Source: Brucella pseudintermedia
GTDB taxonomy: Bacteria; Pseudomonadota; Alphaproteobacteria; Rhizobiales; Rhizobiaceae
Assembly: GCF_008932435.1 (NCBI RefSeq)
Contig: NZ_WBWE01000001.1
Span: 186,001-250,000, forward strand
Length of the DNA: 64,000 nucleotides
Reading direction: 5' to 3'
Of the stretch, positions 17,511-26,409 are shown one piece after another (the first letter of the stretch is position 1; each line of letters opens with the position of its first letter). The position numbers and the translations under genes were made by a program. The notes beneath the pieces are model-generated. The model was not told the DNA's origin and ran no database searches. It worked only from the letters and a program-made list of their open reading frames with translations.

Positions 17511-17832
17511 TATTTTCAACAGCCTGTCGCAATGGCTGCACGAGGTCTTCGTGGCGCAATGGGACGGCTGGATCGTGCTGGGCTTCATCGCCCAGGCCTG
17601 TTTCACCATGCGCTTCGTGGTGCAGTGGCTGGCGTCCGAAAAGGCAAAGCGCAGCGTGATGCCTGTTGCCTTCTGGTTCTTCTCGCTTTTCGGCGGCACG
17701 CTACTTTTGATCTATGCGATCCAGCGCAAGGACCCGGTCTTCATTGCCGGACAGGCGCTTGGCCTCGTCGTCTATATCCGCAATCTCTGGCTCATCGCCA
17801 ATGAAAAGAAGCGGCTGACAGCCGGGGAGTAA
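17503..17832 (+). CDS. Lipid A biosynthesis N-terminal domain (LAB_N) membrane protein
   Basis: 109 residues with three predicted membrane segments. The LAB_N domain motif is visible as QACFTMRFVVQWLASEKAK and the FWFFSLFGGTLLLIYAIQRKDPV segment given here in parts. Free-standing LAB_N proteins pair with GT2 polyprenyl-phosphate transferases and often an ArnT-like third gene; no third gene is present here. The 8-base overlap with the GT2 gene shows translational coupling. A stem-loop overlaps its stop codon. The precise function is unknown. Confidence 0.85.
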   Translation: MTDIFNSLSQWLHEVFVAQWDGWIVLGFIAQACFTMRFVVQWLASEKAKRSVMPVAFWFFSLFGGTLLLIYAIQRKDPVFIAGQALGLVVYIRNLWLIANEKKRLTAGE

Positions 17833-17842
17833 ACTCCCCGGC
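17821..17842. terminator. Bidirectional hairpin between LAB_N gene and ugd
   Basis: GCCGGGGAGT and ACTCCCCGGC form a perfect 10-bp stem around the LAB_N stop codon (17830-17832). The two genes converge here. There is only a weak T-run on either side. Confidence 0.6.
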
Positions 17843-17849
17843 ATTTCAC

Positions 17850-19160
17850 TCAGATTGGAAGCGTCCGCCCCACCGAACGGTAATCAAGTCCGGTGCCTGC
17901 AATGTCTTCGGCCTTGTAGACATTGCGCAGGTCGATCAGCACATTTCCGGCCATGGCGCTGGCTATCCGTTTAAGATTGAGCGCGCGATAGGCGTTCCAT
18001 TCGGTCAGCAGGGCGACGACGCCCGCACCTTCCGCCGCTTCATAGGCTGAATTGCACCAGACGACGTTGGGCAACACCGCTCGGGCAGCACCCATGGCTT
18101 CCGGGTCGTGGGCCTGAACCTTGATCCCGGCTTTCTGGATGGCCGCGATAATGTCGAGCGCGGGAGACTCGCGAATATCATCGGTGTTCGGCTTGAAGGC
18201 GACGCCAAGAACCGCAACCGTATCCGCCCCGCTTTCCTTGGCGGCAGTCACGATCCGTTCGGCCATGGATTGCTTGCGCGCTTCATTGACCGCGATGACC
18301 TGCTCGATCAGCGATTGTGGCGCATCATATTTCTTGCCGGTTGCAGCGAAGGCGCGCGTGTCTTTCGGGAAGCATGACCCGCCAAAACCCGGTCCTGCAT
18401 GCAGGAACTTGGAACCAATGCGGTTATCCATGCCGATGGCGCGCGCCACTTCCTGCACATTGCCGCCGGTCTTCTCGCAAAGATCGGCCACCTCGTTGAT
18501 GAATGTCACCTTCATCGCCAGAAAGGCATTGGCGGCATATTTGATGATTTCCGCATTTTCGAGCGACGTGACGACCATCGGCGTTTCACGCAGGTAAAGC
18601 GGACGATAGAGACGTTGCATCGCAGCCCTGCCGCGCTCGTCCTCCACGCCGACCACCACACGGTCAGGCCGCATGAAATCTTCGATTGCGGAACCTTCCC
18701 GCAGAAATTCCGGATTGGACACCATAGAGAACGGCACGCCCGGATTGGCGGCCTTGATGCGGTCGCGTATGCGCGCATTGGTGCCCACCACCACCGTCGA
18801 CTTGATGACGACCACGGCACCGGGTTTCATGGCGGCGGCGATTTCATCCGCAGCCGCTTCGATATATTGCAGGTCCGCCTCGCCGTCACCACGACGCGAC
18901 GGCGTGCCGACCGCTATGAAGATGACATCGGCGTCCGCCACGCTTGCCGGAAGATCGGTGCTGAACTCCAGTCGGCCATCGCGAATATTGCGGGTCATCA
19001 ACTCATCGAGTCCCGGCTCGAAGATGGTGACCTTACCGGCTTTCAGCCGTTCGATGATCGACGGATTCTTGTCGACGCAGATGACGTGAAAGCCGAATTC
19101 AGCAAAACACACACCCGAAACCAGCCCCACATAGCCCGTTCCGATCATCGCCAGCTTCAT
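17850..19160 (-). CDS. ugd: UDP-glucose 6-dehydrogenase
   Basis: 436 residues. It oxidises UDP-glucose twice with NAD+ to UDP-glucuronate, a precursor of envelope polysaccharides. The Rossmann motif GTGYVGLVSG is at residues 7-16, the catalytic Cys is in GFGGSCFPKDT (about residue 258), and the C-terminal VLGVAFKPNTDDIRESPAL segment is diagnostic. In rhizobia the orthologue is called rkpK. It is convergent with the GT2/LAB_N pair, which may share a role in surface glycans. ATG 19160 gives the expected MKLAMIGTGYVG start. Confidence 0.95.
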   Translation of the reverse strand: MKLAMIGTGYVGLVSGVCFAEFGFHVICVDKNPSIIERLKAGKVTIFEPGLDELMTRNIRDGRLEFSTDLPASVADADVIFIAVGTPSRRGDGEADLQYIEAAADEIAAAMKPGAVVVIKSTVVVGTNARIRDRIKAANPGVPFSMVSNPEFLREGSAIEDFMRPDRVVVGVEDERGRAAMQRLYRPLYLRETPMVVTSLENAEIIKYAANAFLAMKVTFINEVADLCEKTGGNVQEVARAIGMDNRIGSKFLHAGPGFGGSCFPKDTRAFAATGKKYDAPQSLIEQVIAVNEARKQSMAERIVTAAKESGADTVAVLGVAFKPNTDDIRESPALDIIAAIQKAGIKVQAHDPEAMGAARAVLPNVVWCNSAYEAAEGAGVVALLTEWNAYRALNLKRIASAMAGNVLIDLRNVYKAEDIAGTGLDYRSVGRTLPI

Positions 19161-19328
19161 GATTTAGTCCTTCAGTTTGCTTCGCGAGAGCCTGTTGAGA
19201 TTCCGGTTCCGGTTTGCCTGAAATGGAGCCGTTGGAGAACCGGAGCATTGTTCACTTAAAGTTACATGCGGACCGGAAGCGTCAAACAACACCATTTGCA
19301 GGCTGCCAGAAACGAAATATCGGTAGGA

Positions 19329-20015
19329 TCACAGCCATTTGTCGTAGTCCGATACCAGCAGATGCAGCGGCTTCTCGTTTTCTTCGATATTCGAAAAACG
19401 GCCGATCGGCTCGCGGAAAATATTGTCTGTCAGGTCATCGTTGACGGTCGAAACCTCACCGATCAGCACATCGCCGCCCTCGCCCCAGAAAGCATGCCAG
19501 TTGCCGGGCAAGAGGGTCACGCTTTCACCGGGCTGAAGCTTCAGGTGAGCGCCAGCCTTCTGCGTCACAAGGCGTCCGTCGGTTGCGACCGTCACGTCGG
19601 TTTCCTCATCCACGCTGCCGTCCGGGAGCGAATTGAACAGTTCCAGCACCAGCGTGCCGCCGCCGCGATTGATGATGTCTTCCGCCTTCACTACATGGCG
19701 GTGCATCGGGGAAAGCTGATTCTCACGCGAAATCATGATCTTTTCGGCATAAAGCATCCCGCCGCCGCGCTTGAGGTCCTTCGCATTGCCGTTGCGCGTG
19801 GTGAAGAGAAACAGTCCGAGATCGGCAAACTTGCCCTGCCCGTAGTCGGTGATATCCCAGCCGAGGCGCGCGTCGCGGATTGCGCGCGCATCGGACGAGG
19901 TGCGCGCCTTCAGTTCCTCCGGCGACCAGTAGGCGAAAGGCGGCATGACATAGCCGAAAGAGCGGATGAAGGCGTCGCTTTCGCGAATGATTTCGTTGAT
20001 TTCGGAACGTTTCAT
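19329..20015 (-). CDS. D-lyxose isomerase family protein
   Basis: 228 residues, cupin fold of the D-lyxose ketol-isomerase family (PF07385). Members interconvert D-lyxose/D-xylulose and D-mannose/D-fructose with a divalent metal. The metal-binding segment is SPMHRHVVKAEDIINRGGG, with His and Glu ligands, and a later His is in LLPGNWHAFWGEGG. ATG 20015 is chosen over ATG 20033 because GGGAGG lies upstream of it at workable distance. No sugar transport or kinase gene is next to it, so the pathway is not revealed by context. Confidence 0.85.
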   Translation of the reverse strand: MKRSEINEIIRESDAFIRSFGYVMPPFAYWSPEELKARTSSDARAIRDARLGWDITDYGQGKFADLGLFLFTTRNGNAKDLKRGGGMLYAEKIMISRENQLSPMHRHVVKAEDIINRGGGTLVLELFNSLPDGSVDEETDVTVATDGRLVTQKAGAHLKLQPGESVTLLPGNWHAFWGEGGDVLIGEVSTVNDDLTDNIFREPIGRFSNIEENEKPLHLLVSDYDKWL

Positions 20016-20355
20016 GGCCACCGAGCCTCCCATGGAATGAAACAGATTGGGATATGGTTGACGTGGTAACTGGCTTTTAAGCCAATTTGCAATCCTGGAA
20101 ACGTCGCAAACGCGATAATTTGACGTGTCGTCTTTACGCGAAAACCATGTCGCATCCCAATGCGCGTTTAGAATAGTTCAGTGATTGAATCAGGGTAACG
20201 GAAGCCAGTCCGCAGACCTCGGGAGATGTGGACAAGCCATTGAGATAACGGGACAAGCCGTGCTTCCGGAAGACAAAGGGAACACCGGATCGCGCCATGG
20301 TCGCTGGGAGAACAGCAGAAGGCGGATCCAAGATGGAAAGCAAGGGTTCGAGGCT
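20016..20355. other. Divergent intergenic region before gbcA
   Basis: About 340 bases between the isomerase-like gene and gbcA. It must contain both promoters. An in-frame extension of gbcA runs to 20185 but has no protein-like character. No clear operator palindrome was seen. Confidence 0.45.
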
Positions 20356-21603
20356 ATGGACGTTCGCAACGAAATGCTGGGGCTGTTGACCGGGCGCGAC
20401 CCCAATTTCAGCCTGGAGCAGAAATTCTACACCGATCCTGAATATTACAAGCAGGATCTGGAGAACATTTTCTACAAGGACTGGCTGTTTGTCGGCCACG
20501 ACTGCGAGTTGCCGAAAACCGGTTCCTACATGACCGTGCAGATCGGCGCTTATCCCGTCGTCATCGTTCGCGACACGCAGGGCGGCATTCGTGCTTTCCA
20601 CAATTCCTGCCGCCATCGCGGCTCGCGCATCTGCGCCGCCGAAAAGGGAACGGCCGCAAAGCTCGTCTGCCCCTATCACCAGTGGACTTATGAGCTCGAC
20701 GGACGCCTGCTCTTCGCGCGTCAGGTCGGCCCTGACTTCAAGCCTGCGGAATACGGCCTCAAGCCGGTGCATTGCGAAACCGTGGCTGGCTATATCTATA
20801 TCTGCGTCGCCGATGAAGCGCCCGATTTCGCGGCCTTCCGCAATCTGGTCGAACCTTATCTCGCGCCGCACAATATCAAGGACGCGAAGGTCGCCTTTGA
20901 AAGCTCGATCATCGAGAAGGGCAACTGGAAGCTGGTCTGGGAAAACAACCGCGAGTGCTATCACTGCGCTGCCAACCACCCCGAACTCTGCCGCACCTAT
21001 CCGGAAGCGCCATCGGCAACCGGCGTGCAGGGCGTCATGGAAGACCCGGAAATCAACCAGCTCTGGAAGAATTGCGCCAGCGTCGGCCTGCCTGCACAAT
21101 TCAACATGTCGGAAGATGGCCGTTACCGCATCACCCGCATTCCGCTTCTGCGCGACGCGGTGAGCTACACCATGTCCGGCAAGGCAGCGGTCAAGAAGCC
21201 ATTGAGCGAGCAGGTGGCTGGCGGCACGAATATCGGCGCCATGCTGCTGTTCAACTATCCGTCGACCTGGAACCATCTGATGGCCGACCACGCGATTTCC
21301 TTCCGCGTCTTGCCGATCAGCGCCGAGGAAACGCTTGTCACCACAAAATGGCTCGTTCACAAGGACGCTGTCGAAGGCGTGGATTACAATCTCGACGAAC
21401 TGACCCATGTATGGATACAGACCAACGATCAGGACCGGCAGATCGTCGAGGAAAACGCGGTGGGCATTCGCTCGCCCGCTTATCAGCCCGGCCCGTATTC
21501 GGTCGAACATGAAGGCGGCGTGATGCAGTTCCTCGAATGGTACACCAACACCATGACGCCGCGCCTGCGTGGCGAAGCGGCAAAGCTTAGCCGCGTCGCC
21601 TGA
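20356..21603 (+). CDS. gbcA: Glycine betaine demethylase oxygenase subunit (Rieske non-heme iron)
   Basis: 415 residues, Rieske-type aromatic-ring-hydroxylating oxygenase family, GbcA branch. It oxidatively demethylates glycine betaine to dimethylglycine, releasing formaldehyde. The [2Fe-2S] Rieske site reads CRHRG then CPYHQW (about residues 85-107), and the mononuclear iron site NNRECYHCAANHPEL is near residue 197-211. The start ATG 20356 matches the family N-terminus (MDVRNEMLGLL). The adjacent reductase gene 32 bases downstream completes the enzyme. Closely related enzymes use stachydrine or carnitine, so the substrate is likely but not proven. Confidence 0.9.
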   Translation: MDVRNEMLGLLTGRDPNFSLEQKFYTDPEYYKQDLENIFYKDWLFVGHDCELPKTGSYMTVQIGAYPVVIVRDTQGGIRAFHNSCRHRGSRICAAEKGTAAKLVCPYHQWTYELDGRLLFARQVGPDFKPAEYGLKPVHCETVAGYIYICVADEAPDFAAFRNLVEPYLAPHNIKDAKVAFESSIIEKGNWKLVWENNRECYHCAANHPELCRTYPEAPSATGVQGVMEDPEINQLWKNCASVGLPAQFNMSEDGRYRITRIPLLRDAVSYTMSGKAAVKKPLSEQVAGGTNIGAMLLFNYPSTWNHLMADHAISFRVLPISAEETLVTTKWLVHKDAVEGVDYNLDELTHVWIQTNDQDRQIVEENAVGIRSPAYQPGPYSVEHEGGVMQFLEWYTNTMTPRLRGEAAKLSRVA

Positions 21604-21635
21604 TACCGTAATATGAAGCGAGAAGTGAGAAGGCC

Positions 21636-22748
21636 ATGCAGCCTCTGAAATATCTGGATGAGATGCTGCCGTGGAACGACAGGTTGCAGATGCTGGAATG
21701 CATCTCGGCCATCGAAGAAGCGCCAGACGTCATGACCTTCTCCTTCAAGACTGCCGAGGACAACTGGTTCCGCTATACGCCGGGCCAGTTCGTCACCCTC
21801 GAACTGCCGATTGAACGGGCCGATGGCCTGGGGCCGGTGCTGCGGACCTATACGCTGTCCTCCACCCCTTCCCGTCCCTACCACATCTCTGTCACGGTCA
21901 AGGCGCAGAAGGGCAGCATCGGCACACGCTGGATGCTCGACAATCTGCGTCCGCCGATGAAAATCAAGGCTTACGGGCCGAATGGCGATTTCTCGCTCGC
22001 CAACCATCCCGGCGAAAAATACCTCTTCGTCTCCGCCGGTTCCGGTATCACGCCGATGGTCTCCATGACCCGCTGGCTTTTCGACTGCGCCCCGGCAACC
22101 GACGTCGCCTTTATCAACTGCGCGCGCACGCCGGACGACATCATTTTCCGCCGGGAGCTGGAACTGCTTTCCGGACGCATGGAAGCCATGCGGCTGGCCT
22201 TTATCGTCGAGCAATCATCGGCACGCCATGTCTGGCCCGGCCTGCACGGGCGCATCGACCGCGCCCGGCTCGAACTTCTGGCGCCGGATTTCCTGCATCG
22301 CACCGTCTTCTGCTGCGGGCCGGAGCCGTTCATGAACGGCGTGCGCGGCCTGCTGGAAGATGCCGGCTTCAACATGGCCAACTACCATCAGGAAAGCTTT
22401 AATCCGGCCAGCGAGATTTCGTCGGTTCCAGTGCCTTCCACGCTCTCCGAGGCGGCTTCGCCAGCACCCGCCGCTCCGGCGGTGGCTTCCGCCAGCGTCG
22501 TCTTCAGCCTTTCAGGTGTCGAAGTCGAATGCACCGAAAACGATACGATCCTGCTTGCGGCACGCAATGGCGGGCTCAAGATTCCAAGCGCCTGCGAGTT
22601 TGGCATCTGCGGCACCTGCAAGGTGAAGTGCCTCGGCGGTGAGACCGAAATGAATCACAATGGCGGCATACGCGATGACGAGATCGCGGAAGGCTATATC
22701 CTCGCCTGCTGCAGCCGCCCGCGCGGTCGCGTGGAGATCGACGCCTGA
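21636..22748 (+). CDS. gbcB: Glycine betaine demethylase reductase subunit
   Basis: 370 residues, electron-transfer partner of GbcA. An FAD-binding ferredoxin-reductase-type domain (about residues 15-110; RTYTLSSTPSRPYH) is followed by an NAD(P)H domain (SAGSGITPMVSM; FCCGPEPFM), an Ala/Pro-rich linker, and a C-terminal plant-type [2Fe-2S] ferredoxin domain with CEFGICGTCKVKC and a final Cys pair in ACCSRP. This order is typical of class IA-like reductases serving Rieske oxygenases of quaternary amines. Same operon as gbcA. Confidence 0.9.
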   Translation: MQPLKYLDEMLPWNDRLQMLECISAIEEAPDVMTFSFKTAEDNWFRYTPGQFVTLELPIERADGLGPVLRTYTLSSTPSRPYHISVTVKAQKGSIGTRWMLDNLRPPMKIKAYGPNGDFSLANHPGEKYLFVSAGSGITPMVSMTRWLFDCAPATDVAFINCARTPDDIIFRRELELLSGRMEAMRLAFIVEQSSARHVWPGLHGRIDRARLELLAPDFLHRTVFCCGPEPFMNGVRGLLEDAGFNMANYHQESFNPASEISSVPVPSTLSEAASPAPAAPAVASASVVFSLSGVEVECTENDTILLAARNGGLKIPSACEFGICGTCKVKCLGGETEMNHNGGIRDDEIAEGYILACCSRPRGRVEIDA

Positions 22749-22785
22749 CCTTGTAGTTACACAGGGCGACTTTTGGAACAGGCTC

Positions 22786-23007
22786 TCAGGCTTTCTTCAG
22801 AAACTCAGTTCGCAGCACCAATCCCTTGACCTGCTTGGTGCTGCAATCGACTTCCGCCGGGTTTCCGGTCAGGCGAATGCCCTTGACCAGCGTTCCCCGC
22901 TTCAATGTCGTGGAGGTTCCCTTGACCTTCAGGTCCTTGATGAGCGTGACGGAATCGCCGTCATTCAACTGGGTGCCATTGCTGTCGCGGACGATTACAT
23001 CTGTCAT
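22786..23007 (-). CDS. PhnA/YjdM C-terminal domain protein
   Basis: 73 residues matching only the C-terminal domain of the PhnA (YjdM) family: VRDSNGTQLNDGDSVTLIKDLKVKG, GTLVKGIRL and the ending KGLVLRTEFLKK. The zinc-ribbon N-terminal domain of full-length PhnA is absent, and no four-cysteine ribbon is present. Despite the name, a role in phosphonate use is not established for this family. Start ATG 23007; SD GGAAATC. It is convergent with gbcB and divergent from pncA. Confidence 0.85.
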   Translation of the reverse strand: MTDVIVRDSNGTQLNDGDSVTLIKDLKVKGTSTTLKRGTLVKGIRLTGNPAEVDCSTKQVKGLVLRTEFLKKA

Positions 23008-23144
23008 GATGATTTCCTGTTGGGACTGGTTTGGGTCGTCCGTAGCACCCTTGCCGATGTTATACCAGAACGCGGCTTATTGCTGGCCTCGCAAAACCTC
23101 TCTGGCTATAGTCGACCGTAGAGCAAACCAAGCGGGAGCGCTTC

Positions 23145-23774
23145 ATGATCGGTCATGCACTTGTGGTTATCGACGTCCAGAATGATTTCTGCCCCGGCGG
23201 TTCGCTGGCGGTTGATCGCGGCGATGAAATCATTCCCACCGTCAACCGGCTGATCGAGGAAAGCGAGAACGTCATCCTCACGCAGGACTGGCACCCGGCC
23301 AACCATTCAAGCTTCGCCTCATCCCACCCTCGCGCCATGCCATTCGATACGGTGGAAATGGCCTACGGCCCGCAGACGCTGTGGCCCGACCATTGCGTGC
23401 AAGGCAGCCGCGGCGCGGATTTCCACCCCGCCCTGCAATGGACGCGGGCGCAGATCATCATCCGCAAGGGCTTTCGCGTCGGCATAGACAGCTATTCCGC
23501 ATTCTTCGAAAACGATCATAAAACGCCGACCGGCCTTGGCGGATATTTGCGCGAACGCAATATCGGCTCGCTCACCCTGGTGGGCCTCGCTACCGATTTC
23601 TGCGTCGCCTATTCGGCGCTCGATGCCGTGGCCCAGGGCTTTCAGGTCCGCGTCCGTCTCGATGCCTGCCGCGGCATCGACCTCAACGGTTCAATGGACA
23701 TCATGCTGGAAAGGATGAAACAGGCTGGCGTCGAACTGATCGACGAGCCTGTTTCAGCATCACACTTAATCTAG
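23145..23774 (+). CDS. pncA: Nicotinamidase/pyrazinamidase
   Basis: 209 residues, isochorismatase-like hydrolase. It deamidates nicotinamide to nicotinate in NAD salvage. Catalytic triad positions are visible: Asp in VIDVQNDF (residue 10), Lys in IIRKGF (about 109) and Cys in GLATDFCVAY (about 152). The metal site is in DWHPANHSSFAS (Asp and two His), and LWPDHCVQGS is conserved. Length fits PncA. Its end overlaps by 9 bases with the end of the converging DUF2165 gene. Confidence 0.94.
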   Translation: MIGHALVVIDVQNDFCPGGSLAVDRGDEIIPTVNRLIEESENVILTQDWHPANHSSFASSHPRAMPFDTVEMAYGPQTLWPDHCVQGSRGADFHPALQWTRAQIIIRKGFRVGIDSYSAFFENDHKTPTGLGGYLRERNIGSLTLVGLATDFCVAYSALDAVAQGFQVRVRLDACRGIDLNGSMDIMLERMKQAGVELIDEPVSASHLI

Positions 23775-24263
23775 TTCGCCGTCAGGCATCGCCACGAAGA
23801 TAAGTACGGCAATGATGGTGATGAAGAACCGGAACGCAGATTCGATCCCGTTCCAGGTTTGCGACATCCACATGCCGAACCATTCTCCACCAACGGACAT
23901 GAAGCCCACCTGCCAGACCAGAAAACCGAGCGACAGACCGGCAATGGCCCATTTCTTGGAGCGGTTGAAGCTCGCCGCCCGGTCGGTCAGGCGGCCAAGC
24001 ATGGCAACAGCTCCGATCCAGCACAGGATTGCAGTCAGCGTTTCCGCCGCGATGATCAGAAGATAGGCGGCGTTGTGCAGCATCGGATTATCGATGGCAC
24101 GGTACTTCGTCGTGGCGTCGGGAAAGATCGTGTCCATCATCAGAACGTGCTGCACGAAGGCAAAATTGGTGTCGTAATCGGTGATATTGCCGAACGAAAC
24201 CAGCGTTGCGAAAAAAGCTATTGCCGCCACGAAAGCGATCTTGCTCAACCGTGTAACGACCAT
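23766..24263 (-). CDS. DUF2165 family membrane protein
   Basis: 165 residues with four predicted membrane helices. The long loop after helix 1, FAFVQHVLMMDTIFPDATTKYR, and the conserved NGIESAFRFF near the end mark the DUF2165 family, which has no assigned function. Start ATG 24263 with GGGGGAGGGGA upstream. The last 9 bases overlap the end of pncA on the other strand. Confidence 0.85.
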   Translation of the reverse strand: MVVTRLSKIAFVAAIAFFATLVSFGNITDYDTNFAFVQHVLMMDTIFPDATTKYRAIDNPMLHNAAYLLIIAAETLTAILCWIGAVAMLGRLTDRAASFNRSKKWAIAGLSLGFLVWQVGFMSVGGEWFGMWMSQTWNGIESAFRFFITIIAVLIFVAMPDGELD

Positions 24264-24384
24264 GGAAACGTCCCCTCCCCCTGTAAAAACCGCATCGCTG
24301 CATCGACACGACTACGGCAAGTTGCGAAATCCATCGCATTCATAAATGGTCTTCAACTCCGGCGATTCGGTCAAGCCCAACAAA

Positions 24385-24414
24385 AAAGGGGCCGCATGAG
24401 CGACCCCTTTTTTT
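24385..24414 (-). terminator. Intrinsic terminator after DUF475 gene (bidirectional form)
   Basis: AAAGGGG-C-CGC pairs with GCG-A-CCCCTTT (one C-A mismatch), with A-run on one side and T-run on the other. It sits 19-48 bases beyond the stop of the DUF475 gene on the minus strand. Confidence 0.8.
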
Positions 24415-24432
24415 CAAACTACACAATATAGG

Positions 24433-25500
24433 CTAATGCCCCGGGGCCTCTTCGGCTTCTTCCTGCCAGTTCGGATTGAGCCGGTTGTAGCGTAGCGACG
24501 ACATGAAAGAGAGACCGATCAGGGCCGCGCCGATAAGGCCGGTGATGACTTCGGGAATATGCACCAGCGTCTGGACATACATGATGACCGCCAGAACCAG
24601 GATCGCATAAAAAGCGCCATGCTCGAGATAGCGGTACTGGCCGAGCGTCTTGCGCTCGACAAGCATGATGGTGAGCGAGCGCACATAGAAGGCGCCGATA
24701 CCAAGACCGATGGCGATGATGAACAGGTTCGTGGTCAATGCGAACGCGCCGATAACCCCGTCGAACGAGAAGCTGGCATCGAGCACTTCCAGATAAATGA
24801 AAGCGCCAAGGCCGCCGCGATGCACCATGTCCATCTGCTCCTGCGTCGCGTCCAGGACCTCGCCAAGTCCTTCAACGGCAAGGAAGGTCAGAAGACCGAA
24901 TAGGGCCGCGATGAGGAACGTGTGCGAATGCTCGGCATCAAGCTGATAGGAGAAGAAGATGATCAGCGCGATTGCGACGCCGATTTCCACCCCTTGCACG
25001 GAGGCGAACTTCGACATGCGGCTTTCGATGGCCTTGATCCAGTGCACATCCTTTTCGACATCGAAGAAGTACTTCATGCCGACCATGAGCAGGAATGTGC
25101 CGCCGAAGGCCGCGATGCCGGTATGCGATTCCGAGATCACGCGGGCATACTCATCGGGCTGCCAGATGGCGAGTTTCAGTGCCGAGATCGGATCGGTCCA
25201 CATGGCAACCGCGACGATGGCCAGCGGAAAAATGATGCGCATGCCGAAAACGGCGATGATAATGCCCCAGGTCAGGAAGCGGTGCTGCCATTCCGGCGTC
25301 ATGTCACGCAGAATGCGCGCATTGACGATGGCGTTATCGAAGGAAAGCGAGATTTCGAGAACGCTCAAAACTGCACAGATGATGAAGACGGAGACCATTC
25401 CCCCAAAAGTGCCGGTCAATTCGTAACCAAGCCAGACGGCACCAGCGAGACCCAATACGGTGAAAACCATGGGCCAGATGAAATAACGAAGAGTGGCCAT
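24433..25500 (-). CDS. DUF475 (TerC-superfamily) membrane protein
   Basis: 355 residues with about nine membrane segments. The segments LEISLSFDNAIVNARIL and DASFSFDGVIGAFALT carry the paired acidic residues within helices typical of the TerC/DUF475 superfamily, whose members handle metal ions or support protein secretion stress. ATG 25500 matches the family start (MATLRYFIWP); the longer frame adds 30 unrelated residues. Function in this organism is unknown; there is no ter cluster around it. Confidence 0.87.
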   Translation of the reverse strand: MATLRYFIWPMVFTVLGLAGAVWLGYELTGTFGGMVSVFIICAVLSVLEISLSFDNAIVNARILRDMTPEWQHRFLTWGIIIAVFGMRIIFPLAIVAVAMWTDPISALKLAIWQPDEYARVISESHTGIAAFGGTFLLMVGMKYFFDVEKDVHWIKAIESRMSKFASVQGVEIGVAIALIIFFSYQLDAEHSHTFLIAALFGLLTFLAVEGLGEVLDATQEQMDMVHRGGLGAFIYLEVLDASFSFDGVIGAFALTTNLFIIAIGLGIGAFYVRSLTIMLVERKTLGQYRYLEHGAFYAILVLAVIMYVQTLVHIPEVITGLIGAALIGLSFMSSLRYNRLNPNWQEEAEEAPGH

Positions 25501-25909
25501 TGCAAACCATCGGATTATTATTGTTATCAAACGGAAACCGGCAGCGGACGCCGCAAAACGAACCCGCGAAGCGAAATTCGCTTGCCGCATCCGTTCTGCC
25601 TGACCACTGCTCTTCCCGCCAAGGCGTATCGGCTATGTAAGTAGCAGGCCAGATGCAAACAAGAGAAAGCGTGGCAATAAATTGGCAATTTTGCGGATTT
25701 GATGTGCTGAAATATTTCGTTACTATTCTGTGATACTAAAGTCGGACGAATCCGCCCTCTCCCGCATCCCTTTGGCAGTAAAGTCCTCTCGACGTGATCG
25801 TTTTGTACGAATTGTCGCGTGGTAAAAACTTGATCTCAACATAGATTCCGGGTGCGGATTGCAGTCAGCAATGGCTGCGCACTTTTACAGGAACGAAGGA
25901 ACTCAGCAG
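25501..25909. other. Divergent intergenic region before a small conserved gene
   Basis: About 400 bases holding promoters for the DUF475 gene and the small gene at 25910. AT-rich around 25680-25740. No operator, riboswitch or small gene could be recognised. Confidence 0.4.
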
Positions 25910-26173
25910 ATGATTGCTCCGGAAGAGCTACAGCGCCGAATCGAGAAAAGACTGGCCGAGAGCAGCTTTACACAACCCGAACTGCTTATCCGCCGAGCGC
26001 ACCGCGTGGCGCTCGAAGGCAAGAACGGATCGGCCTCTGACGCCAACGCGCTGCTGAAGGAAGCCGGCTCGCAGATCGGCCTGCAGGAACTGACCGAAAT
26101 TATTGACCACCGGCCCTGGCTTCTCGAAATCATTATCAACAGCGCCGGGAAAAGCAATTCCAGCCATCACTAG
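25910..26173 (+). CDS. Hypothetical small helical protein
   Basis: 87 residues, soluble, no signal. Predicted mostly helical (PEELQRRIEKRLAESS, QELTEIIDHR), ending in a hydrophilic Ser/His tail. ATG 25910 is preferred over ATG 25859 because GAAGGA stands 9 bases before it. No family is recognised. It is alone, with normal GC content for this genome, so it is probably a lineage-conserved gene rather than a recent arrival. Confidence 0.65.
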   Translation: MIAPEELQRRIEKRLAESSFTQPELLIRRAHRVALEGKNGSASDANALLKEAGSQIGLQELTEIIDHRPWLLEIIINSAGKSNSSHH

Positions 26174-26409
26174 CTCGCGAAATGGGGAGAAGCGTATTGC
26201 CGCTGATAGATTCCGGCGGCAATCGCGGAGGAGCGCCGTACTGTCCTGCAGCCAATAAATTGCGACACCCGCTGAAAATCCACAGAATAAACGTCAGTAC
26301 TGGCAAGAATTTTCGTTTTATTTCTCAAAACGATTAACATATATATGGAGAAAGATTTGAGTCCGATGTATTATCAGAAATGCTAATACATAATCGAGGG
26401 GTTTTTTCA

